From Hordeum vulgare subsp. vulgare (Eukaryota; Streptophyta; Magnoliopsida; Poales; Poaceae), in assembly GCF_904849725.1 (NCBI RefSeq), contig NC_058523.1:171040689-171104688 (forward strand): 64,000 nt of DNA, in the 5' to 3' direction. Position 1 is the stretch's first letter, and the number at the start of each line of letters is the position of its first letter. Below are positions 45,397 through 56,061 of this stretch, in pieces. The notes under the pieces are model-generated. The model did not search any database. It was not told where the DNA came from and worked only from the letters and a program-made list of their open reading frames with translations. The position numbers and the translations under genes were made by a program.

Positions 45397-45721
45397 AGCT
45401 TAGACCAATATCATATCAATACTAGTTATGGATTAAGAATGTACTGAACACACGGAATGCGGAAATGAATATCTGAAAAACATGGTAACAAGCATCTGCT
45501 ATATATACACCATGGTTCATACACACCCTTACATAGTTCAGTACAACCTTAACCGAAGAGCAAACTACTGAAATTATGAAACTACTCATCAGAGGCTTAC
45601 AAGCTTCCTATACATTATTTATCTAGGCCTCCGGAATTCATTTCACATCACAAGCATACTTCACAAGTCACGCAGGACTGTGAACGTACGGCTACTACCA
45701 TACTATCCTTCCACTCACAGC
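45397..45721 (-). other. Spacer between extra frame and gag
   Basis: About 325 bp separating the 257-codon frame (stop at 45722) from gag. No feature is recognised. Confidence 0.5.
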
Positions 45722-46495
45722 TCAGGCATCCGCATAGAACATCTCATAGAGATTACCTCCATGGCCTGGAAGCTCAACCTGCGGATCAGGAAACACTCTG
45801 GCCTGAGATCCCTGGAATCCATAAGGACACGGATGCGGCCTTGGTCCCCTGACTGGTGGTAATAGGGGTCCCCGAAGAGGGGTGACTCCTCCTATAGCCG
45901 GCCAGTCAACGTGGGCCGGAAGATGGGTCCTAATAGGGTTCATCATCTCCATATCTCCGTACCCTGTCTGGACTACCGGTGCCAGCTGCGTCAAAACCGT
46001 CCACAGACGGGCACGTGTAGCATAAAGCTCCATGCGGAGAGCACGAGCATCCCTGTCTCTGTTCTCTAGCATCTCAGCAGTGGACTGCAGTAGCGGATCC
46101 TCCATAGAGGAATCAAAATAGACTCCGCTGAGGTATCCCTCTTCACCAGGCTGAGAGGCAGGAACATAGCAGAACTCTGAATTCTGCAACAGTGCATGTC
46201 TCGCTCTCATAATGGTCAGCATTGAATAGGCAGCATCTTGTACTGCCATGTCAACAGTGACTCCCAACCCATAGGACCAATGGATTGGCTCCTCAGCTCC
46301 AGGGTAGTCTGGAAATACCCTAACAGTGCAGATATACTGGCTCTGGTTGAAGTCTCGGTACTGTTCCTCCACTGTGTAGTCGGGGTACCAGCGGTAACCA
46401 CACACCGACATCACCCTGACCAGCATGGCCGTATGACCCGGCACATCAATGCACCTGGTCAGACGTACCACCTGACGAGAAGGACGGCCAGGCAT
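45722..46495 (-). CDS. Extra open frame upstream of gag, 257 aa, unknown function
   Basis: An intact frame between the primer site and gag, same orientation as gag. It begins MPGRPSRQVVRLTRCIDVPG and contains aromatic-rich sequence (SVCGYRWYPDYTVEEQYRDF, residues ~30-50; YICTVRVFPDYPG), then GVTVDMAVQDAAYSMLTIMR (residues ~80-100), a charged helix (ENRDRDARALRMELYATRAR, ~140-160), and a proline-rich C-terminal third (PLLPPVRGPRPHPCP). It has no Gag, protease or zinc-knuckle motif. I recall related frames in other grass gypsy elements, in the same leader position, but know no function. Unlike gag-pol it carries no stop, which hints at selection or chance. A complete ATG-to-stop frame of this length in a leader is unlikely to be random. 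Confidence 0.6.
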   Translation of the reverse strand: MPGRPSRQVVRLTRCIDVPGHTAMLVRVMSVCGYRWYPDYTVEEQYRDFNQSQYICTVRVFPDYPGAEEPIHWSYGLGVTVDMAVQDAAYSMLTIMRARHALLQNSEFCYVPASQPGEEGYLSGVYFDSSMEDPLLQSTAEMLENRDRDARALRMELYATRARLWTVLTQLAPVVQTGYGDMEMMNPIRTHLPAHVDWPAIGGVTPLRGPLLPPVRGPRPHPCPYGFQGSQARVFPDPQVELPGHGGNLYEMFYADA

Positions 46496-46918
46496 CTGAA
46501 AATAGAGAGTAATGCAAAAGCATTAGAGCTCTGAATGCAAAATTGGGCAACATAACGGCTGTAAATGCTCAAAAACAATTTTGAGACAACCCCAAAAATA
46601 GGATGGCGTAACCAGTCAACTATAAAGTTCAATTCTCTGATCATCAAACTTACTTACTTTTTCCTAGGGATAAAAGAAACCCAATATAACTCTCGACCCG
46701 TAGTCTTGTAATCTACCGATCAGAAACACGAGCCTAGAAGAAGATGGGTAACCTAGTCCTTAATTCCCGCAGAAAAGACGAGGATGACCAGAATAGAATA
46801 ACTTGAGAAGAGAAGAAGAGTCTTACGTTCCCTTCCACAAACAATTCCCTTATATATAACTAAAGAAATTCTAGACTCAACTTCGACCAGTTTGGCTTAG
46901 TAGTCCTACAGTCAGTCA
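46496..46918 (-). other. Chromovirus leader
   Basis: About 420 bp between the primer site and the extra frame. No gene or obvious motif. Confidence 0.5.
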
Positions 46919-46931
46919 GGCTCTAGTACCA
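46919..46931 (-). other. Primer binding site, initiator tRNA-Met type
   Basis: Minus strand TGGTACTAGAGCC, two changes from TGGTATCAGAGCC, four bases inside the LTR boundary at 46936. This shows that the LTR 46936-50948 acts as the 5' LTR. Confidence 0.75.
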
Positions 46932-46935
46932 ACGC

Positions 46936-49900
46936 TGTCGGGACCCCGATCCTAAGCCATAGGAATCCAGCTTGTAACACATCGCATCCCTTTGCGGTCT
47001 CACGCACGGTTAACCCCACGGCTGTAGCCTTAACTTAGCCGGGACCGTTTGCGCCTTTTGACTCACGTATGCAATTGTGTCGCTAGCAATCCAATGACAA
47101 AGAACCCGGATCGACATGTCTAGTCATAAACCAAAGTGGCAGTTCCGCACAGGGACAGACATACATGACCCAGCAAAGCAGGTGTCGGTCACCAGCGAAT
47201 GTAGACGAGTCGTAGCAAGCTACAAGGACTCCATTACATCGCGTGATATTTCCCTAAAAGGGGACAACCACATCAGCTAAGAAGGACACACGCCGGTCAA
47301 CCAATGTGTCCGGAGCAGTAGCGAGCTACCATGGCTCGTTGGATCACAAAGGGGCATTTCCCTGTAAGGAGTGCTACTAAAGTTTACGACTAGGTAATCG
47401 AACCCCATACATATCAAGCACGACACACGTACGCATGGCATACTGATATGTATAGATACATCGATGGCATCACAACATAACCATAAACATACAAGCTTTA
47501 TTTAAAAGGCTCGGAAGAGCCACACACATAATATTACACAGTAAGGGTCTCACGACCCATCATAGCAGTCATTCAGTTACAAGCCAGCGGAAGTGTTTAA
47601 AACTGTCTGAGTATAGATAGGTGAAACTAGAAGGCACATGGCCTGACTATACTACAGACCCAACCTATGGCCAGATCGTAGCTGGGACACCAGCTACTCG
47701 TCGTCGTCGATGTCTAGGAAGAACCCTCCGTTAGGGTCATTAATAACCTCTACAACAATTATTAAACAAACATGAGTACGGAGGTAGTCAGCAAGACTTT
47801 AGGATAACTATCTACTCATGCAATTATCAATAAGGTATTGTGGGGTTTCATGCGGAAAGCCAACATTTGACTCGTGGCTAGACAACTTACATTTTAAAAC
47901 AATCTTTGACAACTTGATTTCTCGCACACGAGTCCACTAACACCACAACAGTAGTCCATCGTGGAATCATTCCGTCTCCATATGGAAATTCCGTCCACGA
48001 CACTCACGCTTATCATGACAATTTTATGAGTATCCATTGAAGTTATCTATGAACAACATATGTCTCCAAGTAGTCCATATCCGCGAACGCGGCTATTCGA
48101 ATAGATCATAACCCTCCAGGGGTGTACTTCGTCACACACGCTCTCGCCACTTATTGCCATGTGCACGTCATGCACCTCGGCAACCTTCAAGCGGAAGCCC
48201 AGCGAGGGAGTCGGCCACGACCGTTAACCACACTAGTACCTAGTCCAGGTCTATCGCCTATCTTAGGGTAACCCGCACGGAAGTCCGGCCGAGGTTTCCG
48301 CCACGGCCCCAAACGATGTGTGCAGGGTTCCCAAGCCCACCATCCGGGTGCCACTTCGTACACCGTGCCATTGCCTACCGCATCACAACCCACCTCTCAG
48401 GTCAGCACTATGCACGGCCTCCAGCATGACTATAAACACCAGAAACTACTTGCAACTCCTGGATCGAGTACTAAGCGATTAATAAGTCGAGCGGGGTCAT
48501 ATTTCAGGGCCCAGCATGTGGTAGTATCTCGTCTTGGATTACATACACAGAACTCAGTTCCTAAGGACGGTTCCAATGAAACAACCCGCCATGTACTCCT
48601 ACATAGCCTTTCACCGGTACCATTACCAATTAGGTTCAACACACAACCTTTGCTTACCGAACACATTCTCACAATTCTTTTCATCTCCCAGATGACAGAC
48701 CATACACAACTCTAAGCATAGCATGCATAGCAGGATAAGGCACATCATGGCTCAAGCAACTACCAGGTATGCTAGGTTGCAAGGTTCAGCTATTTACTGT
48801 GACAAGGATAGGTCATGCAAAGGAAGTGGGGTCAACTAACGTGGCAAAAGCATTTGAAGCATTTGATCCTAATGCAATAAGTAAGTGCAGGAGCGAGAAC
48901 ATGGGATTTATCGGGATGATCAAAATGGTTGCTTGCCTTGTTGCTCAGAGGAGGGACACTATCCGTCAGTCGGATATTCGATGGAATCCGGAGGAGCGGA
49001 GCCTACCGAAAAGAGTGACAACAATCAATAACAAGCATATGCAACAAGATGATGCATGAGCATGGCATGAGGATGCAAAGTGGTATACTATTATAGCTAA
49101 CATTTATTGGGTTTGAAGTTGATTTGAATCAAATTCAAATATTACTTCAAACGAGGTATTCCCGGATACCATTTTAATTGCTTTGACTTGATGCTCAGAT
49201 CAACTTGCTTTTAACATGCATGGAAATGACATGTTAGGTTGCTGGTTTGTGATTTGGATAGTGCTTGATCATATCATTTGAAATGGAATTTAAATAATTT
49301 CCAAATTCCATCTCCAAAGTATTTATAAGAGTTAACTTATTCATTAATCTATATGTTTGGGTTCAGTAACATTTTCAAACATGTTTGAAAATGACATATT
49401 CAGATTCCTTGAATTTTTCTGATACTTATTCATATATAAATTATTTTCATTGGACTTACAAATTATTTTCTATGATTTTTAGAAGTTTTAGACATTTCTG
49501 GAATTATTTTTATACTAGAAATTCCTTTATTGCGTCAGAGTGACGTCTCTGGTCAATAGAGGCTGGGCCAGGTCAAACCTGACTAGTGGGGTCCACTGGC
49601 CAGTGACCAGGGGCTAATCCCCGAGTTGACCAGCCCCTAACTGGGGTTTGACCCACCCTGGAGCCCACTGTCAGTGGCTAGGTGGTGTTTAGTGGGTAAT
49701 TAGGTTGACCACGTCGGCCCCCACCGGAATATGGCCGGCGGCGACCTCGGGCGCGGCGGAGGACTCGCCAGAGTTGAGCTAAACGACGCTACAGGCATCG
49801 GTTTTGGGCACGGTTTAGTGCTATGACTAGCTAGCGAAGCACCACATCTAAAGGGGGAGGAGTTGGACCCAGTGGTCACCGGAATCCACGCCGGCGACGA

Positions 49901-50948
49901 GGTCAGCGGCGGCTGCGGCTCGGGCATCGTCGGGAGTGGCGTTGCGAGACGCTAGCGAGCTGGGAGAGGGGCCCTACGGCATCTACAGAGCTCCAGGAGC
50001 TCATTTCTGAGCTCGGTCTCGTGAACGGAATACCACAACGACGGCAACGACATGGCCGGCGACGAGGACCTTCGGGCTCCGACGGCTAACGGGGTTAGAG
50101 GAGGGGAATGGCCTCGGGAAGAGGGGGAATGGGAAGAGGAGCTCACGGCGGTTCTTGCGAGGCTGCCGACAGGGTCGGGGAGGACCGGGAGGCGACGGAT
50201 CGATGGCGACCGGTGCTTCGGGGAGAGAGAGATCCGAGAGGGGGAGGGGAACGAGATGCAGAGGGGAGGAGATAAGGCAGGGGGAGGAGAAGAAGGCTCG
50301 GGGGCGTCGCGCTGGCGCTCCTGGGGGCCTCCAGCGGCGAGCAGGCAGGCAGGAGGTGGCCGGGGCTTGGCCGCCGTGCTCATCTTCCCCTCTGCCTACT
50401 GGCAGGAGGAGGAAGATAACCGGGGAGCCCCTGGTGGGCTGGGCCGGCGACAGATAGAAGGTAAGCTCTCTTTCTCTTATTTCTTCTATTTTGTTTCTGT
50501 TTTATCTACTAACATTTTTTACCATTTATTTTGGCTTCACAATCAAACTATAAATAGTTTGAAAAATGCTAGGATGTTTAGTTGGAATATTTCCAATCAC
50601 CCATAAAGTTTTCAGCATTTTTGAAAGCTATATATCTTTGAATTCAAATTTAAAACTTGAAACCAGTAGTCTTTTGCATTTATTTAAAATGCCAAAAGTA
50701 CAAAGGAAATGGTTTCCTTCATTGCTTATTTGTTTTCAATAATTATCAGAAAAGTTGAACTTTTCTTGAGGCCATTTTGGGTTCATTGATTTGAATAAGT
50801 TTATAATTCCTTTGAATTTGAGAAGTGGCTAGGGTTTTTGAGTTTCCCTTCACCACTTACTTTGATCTTGTTGCCATTTTCTTGGATGCAATGCAAAGAA
50901 AATATGAGCACAATGCTAAACGTTGGTTAGGGTTCCAGGGATGTGACA
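46936..50948 (-). repeat. 5' LTR of the chromovirus (4.01 kb), uninterrupted
   Basis: Runs from TGTCGGGACCCCGATCC to GGGATGTGACA. It is the uninterrupted copy that exposes the insertion sites in the other LTR: the CACTA site near 47665 and the solo-LTR site near 49706. No gene is supported; open frames in the GC-rich block 49700-50450 are also present in the paired LTR and look compositional. Confidence 0.92.
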
Positions 50949-51560
50949 ACTCACCCCCACTCAAAAGAATCTCGTCCCGAGATTTAGAAGTCGTCGGGAA
51001 TAGCGCGGGATACTCTTGTCGAAGACGATCCTCTCTTTCCCATGTTGCCTCTTTCTCAGAATGATTTGACCATTGAACTTTAAGAAACTTAATGTTCCGA
51101 CGTCTAGTAGTACGCTCAGCTTGGTCGAGAATACGAATAGGGCATTCTCGATAAGAAAGGTTATCTTGGAGATCAAGTGTTTCGTGGTCCACTTCACGGA
51201 TAGGATCCGAAAAGCAACGCCTGAGTTGCGAGACGTGGAAGACATCATGAATCTTGGAAAGATGCAGAGAAAGTTCCAACCGGTAGGAAACTTCTCCTCG
51301 TTTGGCAAGAATGCGAAAAGGACCAATGTAACGAGGAGCCAACTTGCCCTTGATACCGAATCGATGGGTACCCTTCAAAGGTGTAACCCGAAGGTAAGCC
51401 TTCTCGTCAACTTCAAAGGTCACAGCCTTATGATGACAATCATAATGGCTCTTTTGACGAGACTGGGCTGTTTTCAACTTTTCACGGATAATGCGAACCT
51501 GCTCTTCTACATCCTGGATCATATCCGGGCCAAAGAGTTGCCTCTCTCCGGTTTCTGACC
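50949..51560 (-). pseudogene. Duplicate integrase-chromodomain end of the chromovirus
   Basis: A second copy of the last ~610 bp of pol, aligned to 31252-31860 with about 18 differences by eye. The frame is open from DMIQDVEEQVRII to the same C terminus ([10 protein letters not shown]). It begins abruptly at TTTCTGACC (51560), within integrase, and is joined directly to an LTR start. It lies outside the 5' LTR, so it is not part of the ordinary element; it shows that a tandem copy once existed. Confidence 0.9.
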
Positions 51561-51609
51561 AAATATGAGCACAATGCTAAACCTTGGTTAGGGTTCGAGG
51601 GATGTGACA
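51561..51609 (-). repeat. 49 bp terminal stub of a third chromovirus LTR
   Basis: AAATATGAGCACAATGC to GATGTGACA matches the last 49 bp (plus strand) of both full LTRs, and is followed by the target duplication CAGGA. It is the outermost, deleted LTR of the composite. Confidence 0.88.
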
Positions 51610-53596
51610 CAGGATCGGTTTTAATTTTATGCTGGCATAGAGTGGGACTAATGCCCTTAAGATCATCAAGAGTATATCCAATAGCACCACGGTGCTTCCT
51701 CAGAGTTTTCAATAATTTCTTTTCTTCATGGTCTGAAAGGCTAGCACTAATGATAACATGATACATCTATTTTTCATCAAGATAAGCATACTTAAGAGTA
51801 TCAGGCAACTGTTTAAGCTCGAACACAGGATCACCCTTTAGTGGGGGTGGATCTCCAAGCAGTTCAACAAGCAAATTATTCTTAAGGATAGGATGATGTT
51901 CAAAGATAACTCTATCTATCTCATTCCTTTCATCCATATGCATATCCTTTTCATGCTCAAGCAAGTATTGCTCTAAAGGATCAGTAGGAGGCACATCAAT
52001 AGAAGCTAGAGCAATAATTTCATCCTTACTAGACAACTCCTTTTCATGAGGTTGTCTACCAAAGTTGGAGAAATTGAACGCATGTGACACACCTTCAAAG
52101 CCAACAGTGACAGTTTGCTTCTCACAGTCAATATAAGCATTGACAGTGTTGAGGAAAGGTCTGCCAAATATGATGGGATAAAAGCTATCTTGTGTGGTAG
52201 CAAGGACGAGAAAATCAGCAGGATACTTAGTTTTACCACACAAGACTTCAACATCTCTAACAATTTCCAAAGGGCATATAGTATCTCTATTGGCAAGCTG
52301 AATAGTGACATCAATAGGTTCCATCTCGACAGGTGCAATCTCGTCTTTAATTTCATCATATAAAGATTGAGGTATTGCACTAACACTAGCACCCACGTCA
52401 CATAAACCATGATAACAATGATCTTCTATCTTAACAGAAACAACAGGCATGCCAACAACAGGCCTATGTTTGTCTCTAGTATGAGGTTTAGCAACTCTAG
52501 CAGCATCTTCACATAAGTGAATATCATGCCCATCAACATTGTCGGACAGGAGATCTTTGATAATAGCAATGCTAGGTTCAACTCTAATTTGCTCAGGGGG
52601 TGTAGGTGTTCTAATGTAGCCCCTACGCATCACAATTGAAACTTTAGAATGATCCTTTATTCTAAAAGGGAAAGGTGGTTTCTCAATGTAAGCACTAGGA
52701 ACAATAGGATCATTATAAGCAATGACTTCCTCTTCAACTGGATTGGGTTTAACTACATTGACTTCTAAGGGAGGATGATATTTAAACCACTTCTCTTTAG
52801 GGAGAGCAATATGAGCAGCAAATGATTCACACAATGAAGCTACTATCTCAGAGTCAAGTCCATATTTGGCGCTAAAATCACAAAAAGTATTTGTTTCAAC
52901 AAAGGATTTAACGCAATCAAACTTGAGATTCATACCTGACTCCTTACCTTCATCAAACTCCCAATCTTCAGAGTTGTGTTTAATTCTTTCCAATAAATTC
53001 CATTTGAAGTCAATATCTCTCTTCATAAAAGAACCAGTACAAGAAGTGTCAAGCATGGTGCGATTATCATGAGAAAGCCGATCATAGAAGTTTCTCGAGA
53101 GATCATGGTTGGGGCATGAATATAACATTGACTTAAGCCTCCCCCAAGCTTGAGCAATGCTTTCTCTGTCACGAGGCCAAAAATTATAAATATAATTCCG
53201 ATCACGATGTACTAGATGCATAGGATAAAACTTTTGATGAAATTCCAATTTCAATCGGTTGTAGTTCCATGATCCAGTATCATCACATAGCCTATACCAT
53301 GTCAATGCCTTATCCCCCAAAGATAAGGGAAAGACCTTCTTCTTGACCTCATCCTCGGGCAAACCTGCAAGCTTAAATAAACCACAAACTTCATTTACAT
53401 AGATTAGATGCAAGTCGGGATGTGATGTTCCATCACCTGTAAAAGGATTAGCCAACAGTTTACCCGAAGGAATTTCATAACAAATATTTTCAGTAGGTGC
53501 AGCAGGTTGAGGAGAAACTCCTTGTGCTTCCGTTCGAGGTGAAGATACCCCGAACAAGCTCCTCAAAGTATTAGTTTCCATAGTGACAAGTGACAA
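51610..53596 (-). pseudogene. Gag-protease of the Sabrina-like element, with the first pol residues
   Basis: A 609-codon frame (53596-51767) followed, after a TAG at 51767-51769, by about 50 codons of the pol N terminus (SASLSDHEEKKLLKTLRK; GYTLDDLKGISPTLCQHKI) that end at the chromovirus insertion. The Gag core is of Athila type, without a zinc knuckle (residues ~50-210: NEVCGLFKLAGLPEDEVKKK; DRESIAQAWGRLKSML). The protease active site is CDVGASVSAIP (Asp at residue 400). The start chosen is the upstream Met; Met6 (METNTLRSLF) is equally possible. Gag-protease is intact, but pol is disrupted by the stop and the 40 kb insertion, resuming at 11128. Confidence 0.9.
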
Positions 53597-53658
53597 TAAC
53601 TTTCAGCACACTATATAAATGTTTCCTTACCAAATTCCACTTACCAAAGGCGCTTCAC

Positions 53659-53676
53659 TCCCCAGCAACGGCGCCA
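53659..53676 (-). other. Primer binding site, tRNA-Asp type
   Basis: Minus strand TGGCGCCGTTGCTGGGGA, one mismatch from the tRNA-Asp complement, about 60 bp upstream of the gag start. Confidence 0.8.
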
Positions 53677-55209
53677 GAAAAGAGTCTTGATGACCCACAA
53701 GTGTAGGGGATCTATCATAGTCCTTTAGATAAGTAAGAGTGTCGAACCCAACGAGGAGCAGAAGGAACTGACAAGTGGTTTTCAGCAAGGTATTCTCTGC
53801 AAGCAGTGAAATTATCGGTAACAGATAGTTGTGTGATAAGATGATTCGTAGCGAGTAGCAAGTAACAATAGTAACAAAGGTGCAGAAATATGGCACAATC
53901 CGTTTTGTAGCAAGGGACAAGCCTGGACAAACTCTTATATGAGGTAAAGCGCTCCCGAAGACACATGGGAATTTCTGTCAAGCTAGTTTTCATCATGCTC
54001 ATATGATTCGCGTTCGCTACTTTGATAGTTTGATATGTGGGTGGACCGGTGCTTGGGTGTTGCCCTTACTTCGACAAACATCCCACTTATGATTAACCCC
54101 TCTCGCAAGTGTCCTCAACTATGAAAGAATAATTAAGACAAGTCTAACCATAGCATTAAACTAGTGGATCCAAATCAGCCCCTTACGAAGCAACGCATAA
54201 ACTAGGGTTTAAGCTTCTGTCACTCTAGCAGCCAATCATCTACTTATTACTTCCCAATGCCTTCCTATAGGCCCAAATATTGGTGAAGTGTTATGTAGTC
54301 GACGTTCACATAACACCACTAGAGGAGAAACAACATACAACACATCAAAATATAGAACGAATACCAAATTCACATGACTACTTATAGAAAGACTTATCCC
54401 ATGTCCTCAGGAACAAAAGTGACTACTCACAAAGGATAATTATATTCATGACCATAGAGGTAATGAATAGCATAAAATATCTAAACATATAATCTTCCAC
54501 CAAGTAATCCAACTAGCATCAACTACAAAGAGTAATTAACACTACTAGCAACCTTACAAGTACCAATCGGAGTCGCGAGATGGAGATTGGTTACAAGAGA
54601 TGAACTAGGGTTTGGAGATGAGATGGTGCTGATGAAGATGTTGACGGAGATGAGTCCCCTCCGACGAGAGGTGTGTTGTTGATGATGATGGCGATGATTT
54701 CCCCCTCCGGGAGGGAAATTTCCCCGGCACGACGGCCCTGCCGGAGCTCTAGATTGGTTCTGCTCAAGTTCTGCCTCGTGGCAGCGGCGGTCCTCCCGAA
54801 AGCTTCCTTATGATTTTTTGTGGGACGAAACCCTCCATATAGCAAAATATGAGCGCCGGAGGGGAAACAGGGGGCCCACAAGCCACCCAGGCCCGACTAG
54901 GGGGGTAGGCCGGGCCTGGCAGGCTTGTGGCCTCCTGGTGGCGCCTCTCTGGTACTTCTTCCACCCAGTATTTTTCATAAAATACAAAATAATTCCCCGT
55001 TGATTTTCACGGCTTTTGGAGTTGCGCAGATAGGTATCTCAAACTTGCTCCCTTTTCAGATGAGAATTCGAGCTGCCGACATTCTCCCTCTTCATGTAAA
55101 CCTTATAAAATAAGAGAGAAAAGGCATAAGTATTATACCGTGAAGTGTAATAACAGTCCATAAAGCGATAAACATCAACATAAAAGCATGAAGCAAAATG
55201 GACGTATCA
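53677..55209 (-). repeat. 5' LTR of the Sabrina-like element (1.53 kb)
   Basis: Minus strand start TGATACGTCCATTTTGCTTC at 55209, ending next to the primer site. The length and start fit what I recall for Sabrina LTRs. The outer flank is ACACG (55210-55214); the matching duplication cannot be seen because the 3' LTR is lost. Confidence 0.8.
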
Positions 55210-56061
55210 ACACGCCCTCGCCACCTTCACGCGTCACCCCGCTGCCGCCAGTGGAGCGCTCGACACGGTCCCCGACAAGCTCGCACTAGCCTCCCTCATC
55301 TCTGGGGTCCGGAGGGGCCGCCCGGAGAGGTACGTCCGTCGCCACGAGAGGCGCTGCACCATCGTCGGAGGCTCCTGCCGCAGGCGCCTCGGACGTCATG
55401 GGACCCGACCCTGCTCCTTCCCTTGAGGTCGCGGGCCTAGGGGGAATTGTGTGGAGCAACGTCGTCCCCAAGGTTGCAAAAGGGTGGATGGAGGTTGGGC
55501 GATACAATCCGGCCGACGTCCTCCTCCCCTTCCATCGCCTCCGAATCCTGGTCACTACCATCATCGCCCGAGGACGACACCGCGATGGGCGATCCCTTGT
55601 GCGGCCCGACGAGCCCCCATTTGTTGAAGACACACATCTCTGCGACCATTCCCTCCATGTCATCACACGTGTACAACGGTGGCATGGCCCGCGAGAGGTC
55701 TTGAGGGATGATGGATCCATCCCGCGTGGCCACTTTATGTTAGCCAGGGCGGATGCCAAAGCACTGTGGAAGGGCGGGGCACACCGCGCTTCATCGCGCT
55801 CCATGCATTTGGCCTAGCCCGCATGCGGTGAGAGCCTGCACCGTCTCACCCTCCGGTTGCTGGGTCGTTGAACGTCGCGAGCTCGAGGGCTACTGTCGGT
55901 GCTCTGGGACCTGGGGTACACAGGCCCTCCTATCGGTGGCCTAGGGCACGGTGCACTATGGGCCCGAGTATGCTCCCCGCCAAGGCCCAGGAGTCCGACC
56001 CCCGCCAAGGCCCCTCCTCGTGAGGTGCTGATCGTTGAAGGTTGTCGGGGACCTACGAAGT
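55210..56061. other. Unassigned GC-rich segment
   Basis: About 850 bp, GC-rich, between the Sabrina-like 5' LTR and the Sukkula-like LTR. The minus strand is open for about 100 codons in places (for example DDMEGMVAEMCVFNKWGLVG near 55665), but no family is recognised. TGTCGGTGCTCTGGGACCTG at 55893 looks like the start of another LTR. It is probably a remnant of an older retroelement into which both neighbours inserted. Confidence 0.4.

Larger units (their letters stand above)
11129..51609 (-). mobile_element. Tekay-type chromovirus, three-LTR composite form
   Basis: Bounded by TGTCGGGACC (11129) and GATGTGACA (51609) with a 5 bp duplication CAGGA on each side. In minus orientation the order is: a 49 bp LTR start (51561-51609), the last ~610 bp of the integrase-chromodomain region (50949-51560), a complete 4.0 kb LTR (46936-50948), primer site, an extra 257-codon frame, gag-protease-RT, RNase H-integrase-chromodomain, polypurine tract, and a second LTR (11129-31251). 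Three younger insertions sit inside it: CACTA and a solo LTR in the 3' LTR, and a gag-only element in RNase H. Net of these it is about 14.8 kb. The chromodomain-like C terminus places it with Tekay/Del chromoviruses. Stops in RT make it non-autonomous. Confidence 0.85.
6604..55209 (-). mobile_element. Athila-type gypsy retrotransposon, Sabrina-like, split by a 40.5 kb insertion
   Basis: A minus-strand element whose 5' LTR (53677-55209), tRNA-Asp primer site (53659-53676), gag-protease frame (51767-53596), pol (51610-51766 continuing at 8344-11128) and 3' region (6604-8343) are collinear once the chromovirus at 11129-51609 is removed. The gap is flanked by the direct duplication CAGGA (11124-11128 and 51610-51614), and the RT reading resumes across it. 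Without the insertion the length is about 8.1 kb, normal for the family. The LTR start (minus strand TGATACGTCCATTTTGCTTC) is what I recall for Sabrina. At least three in-frame stops show that it is not autonomous now. The 3' LTR is not visible; the element is cut at the copia LTR end (6603). Confidence 0.85.
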
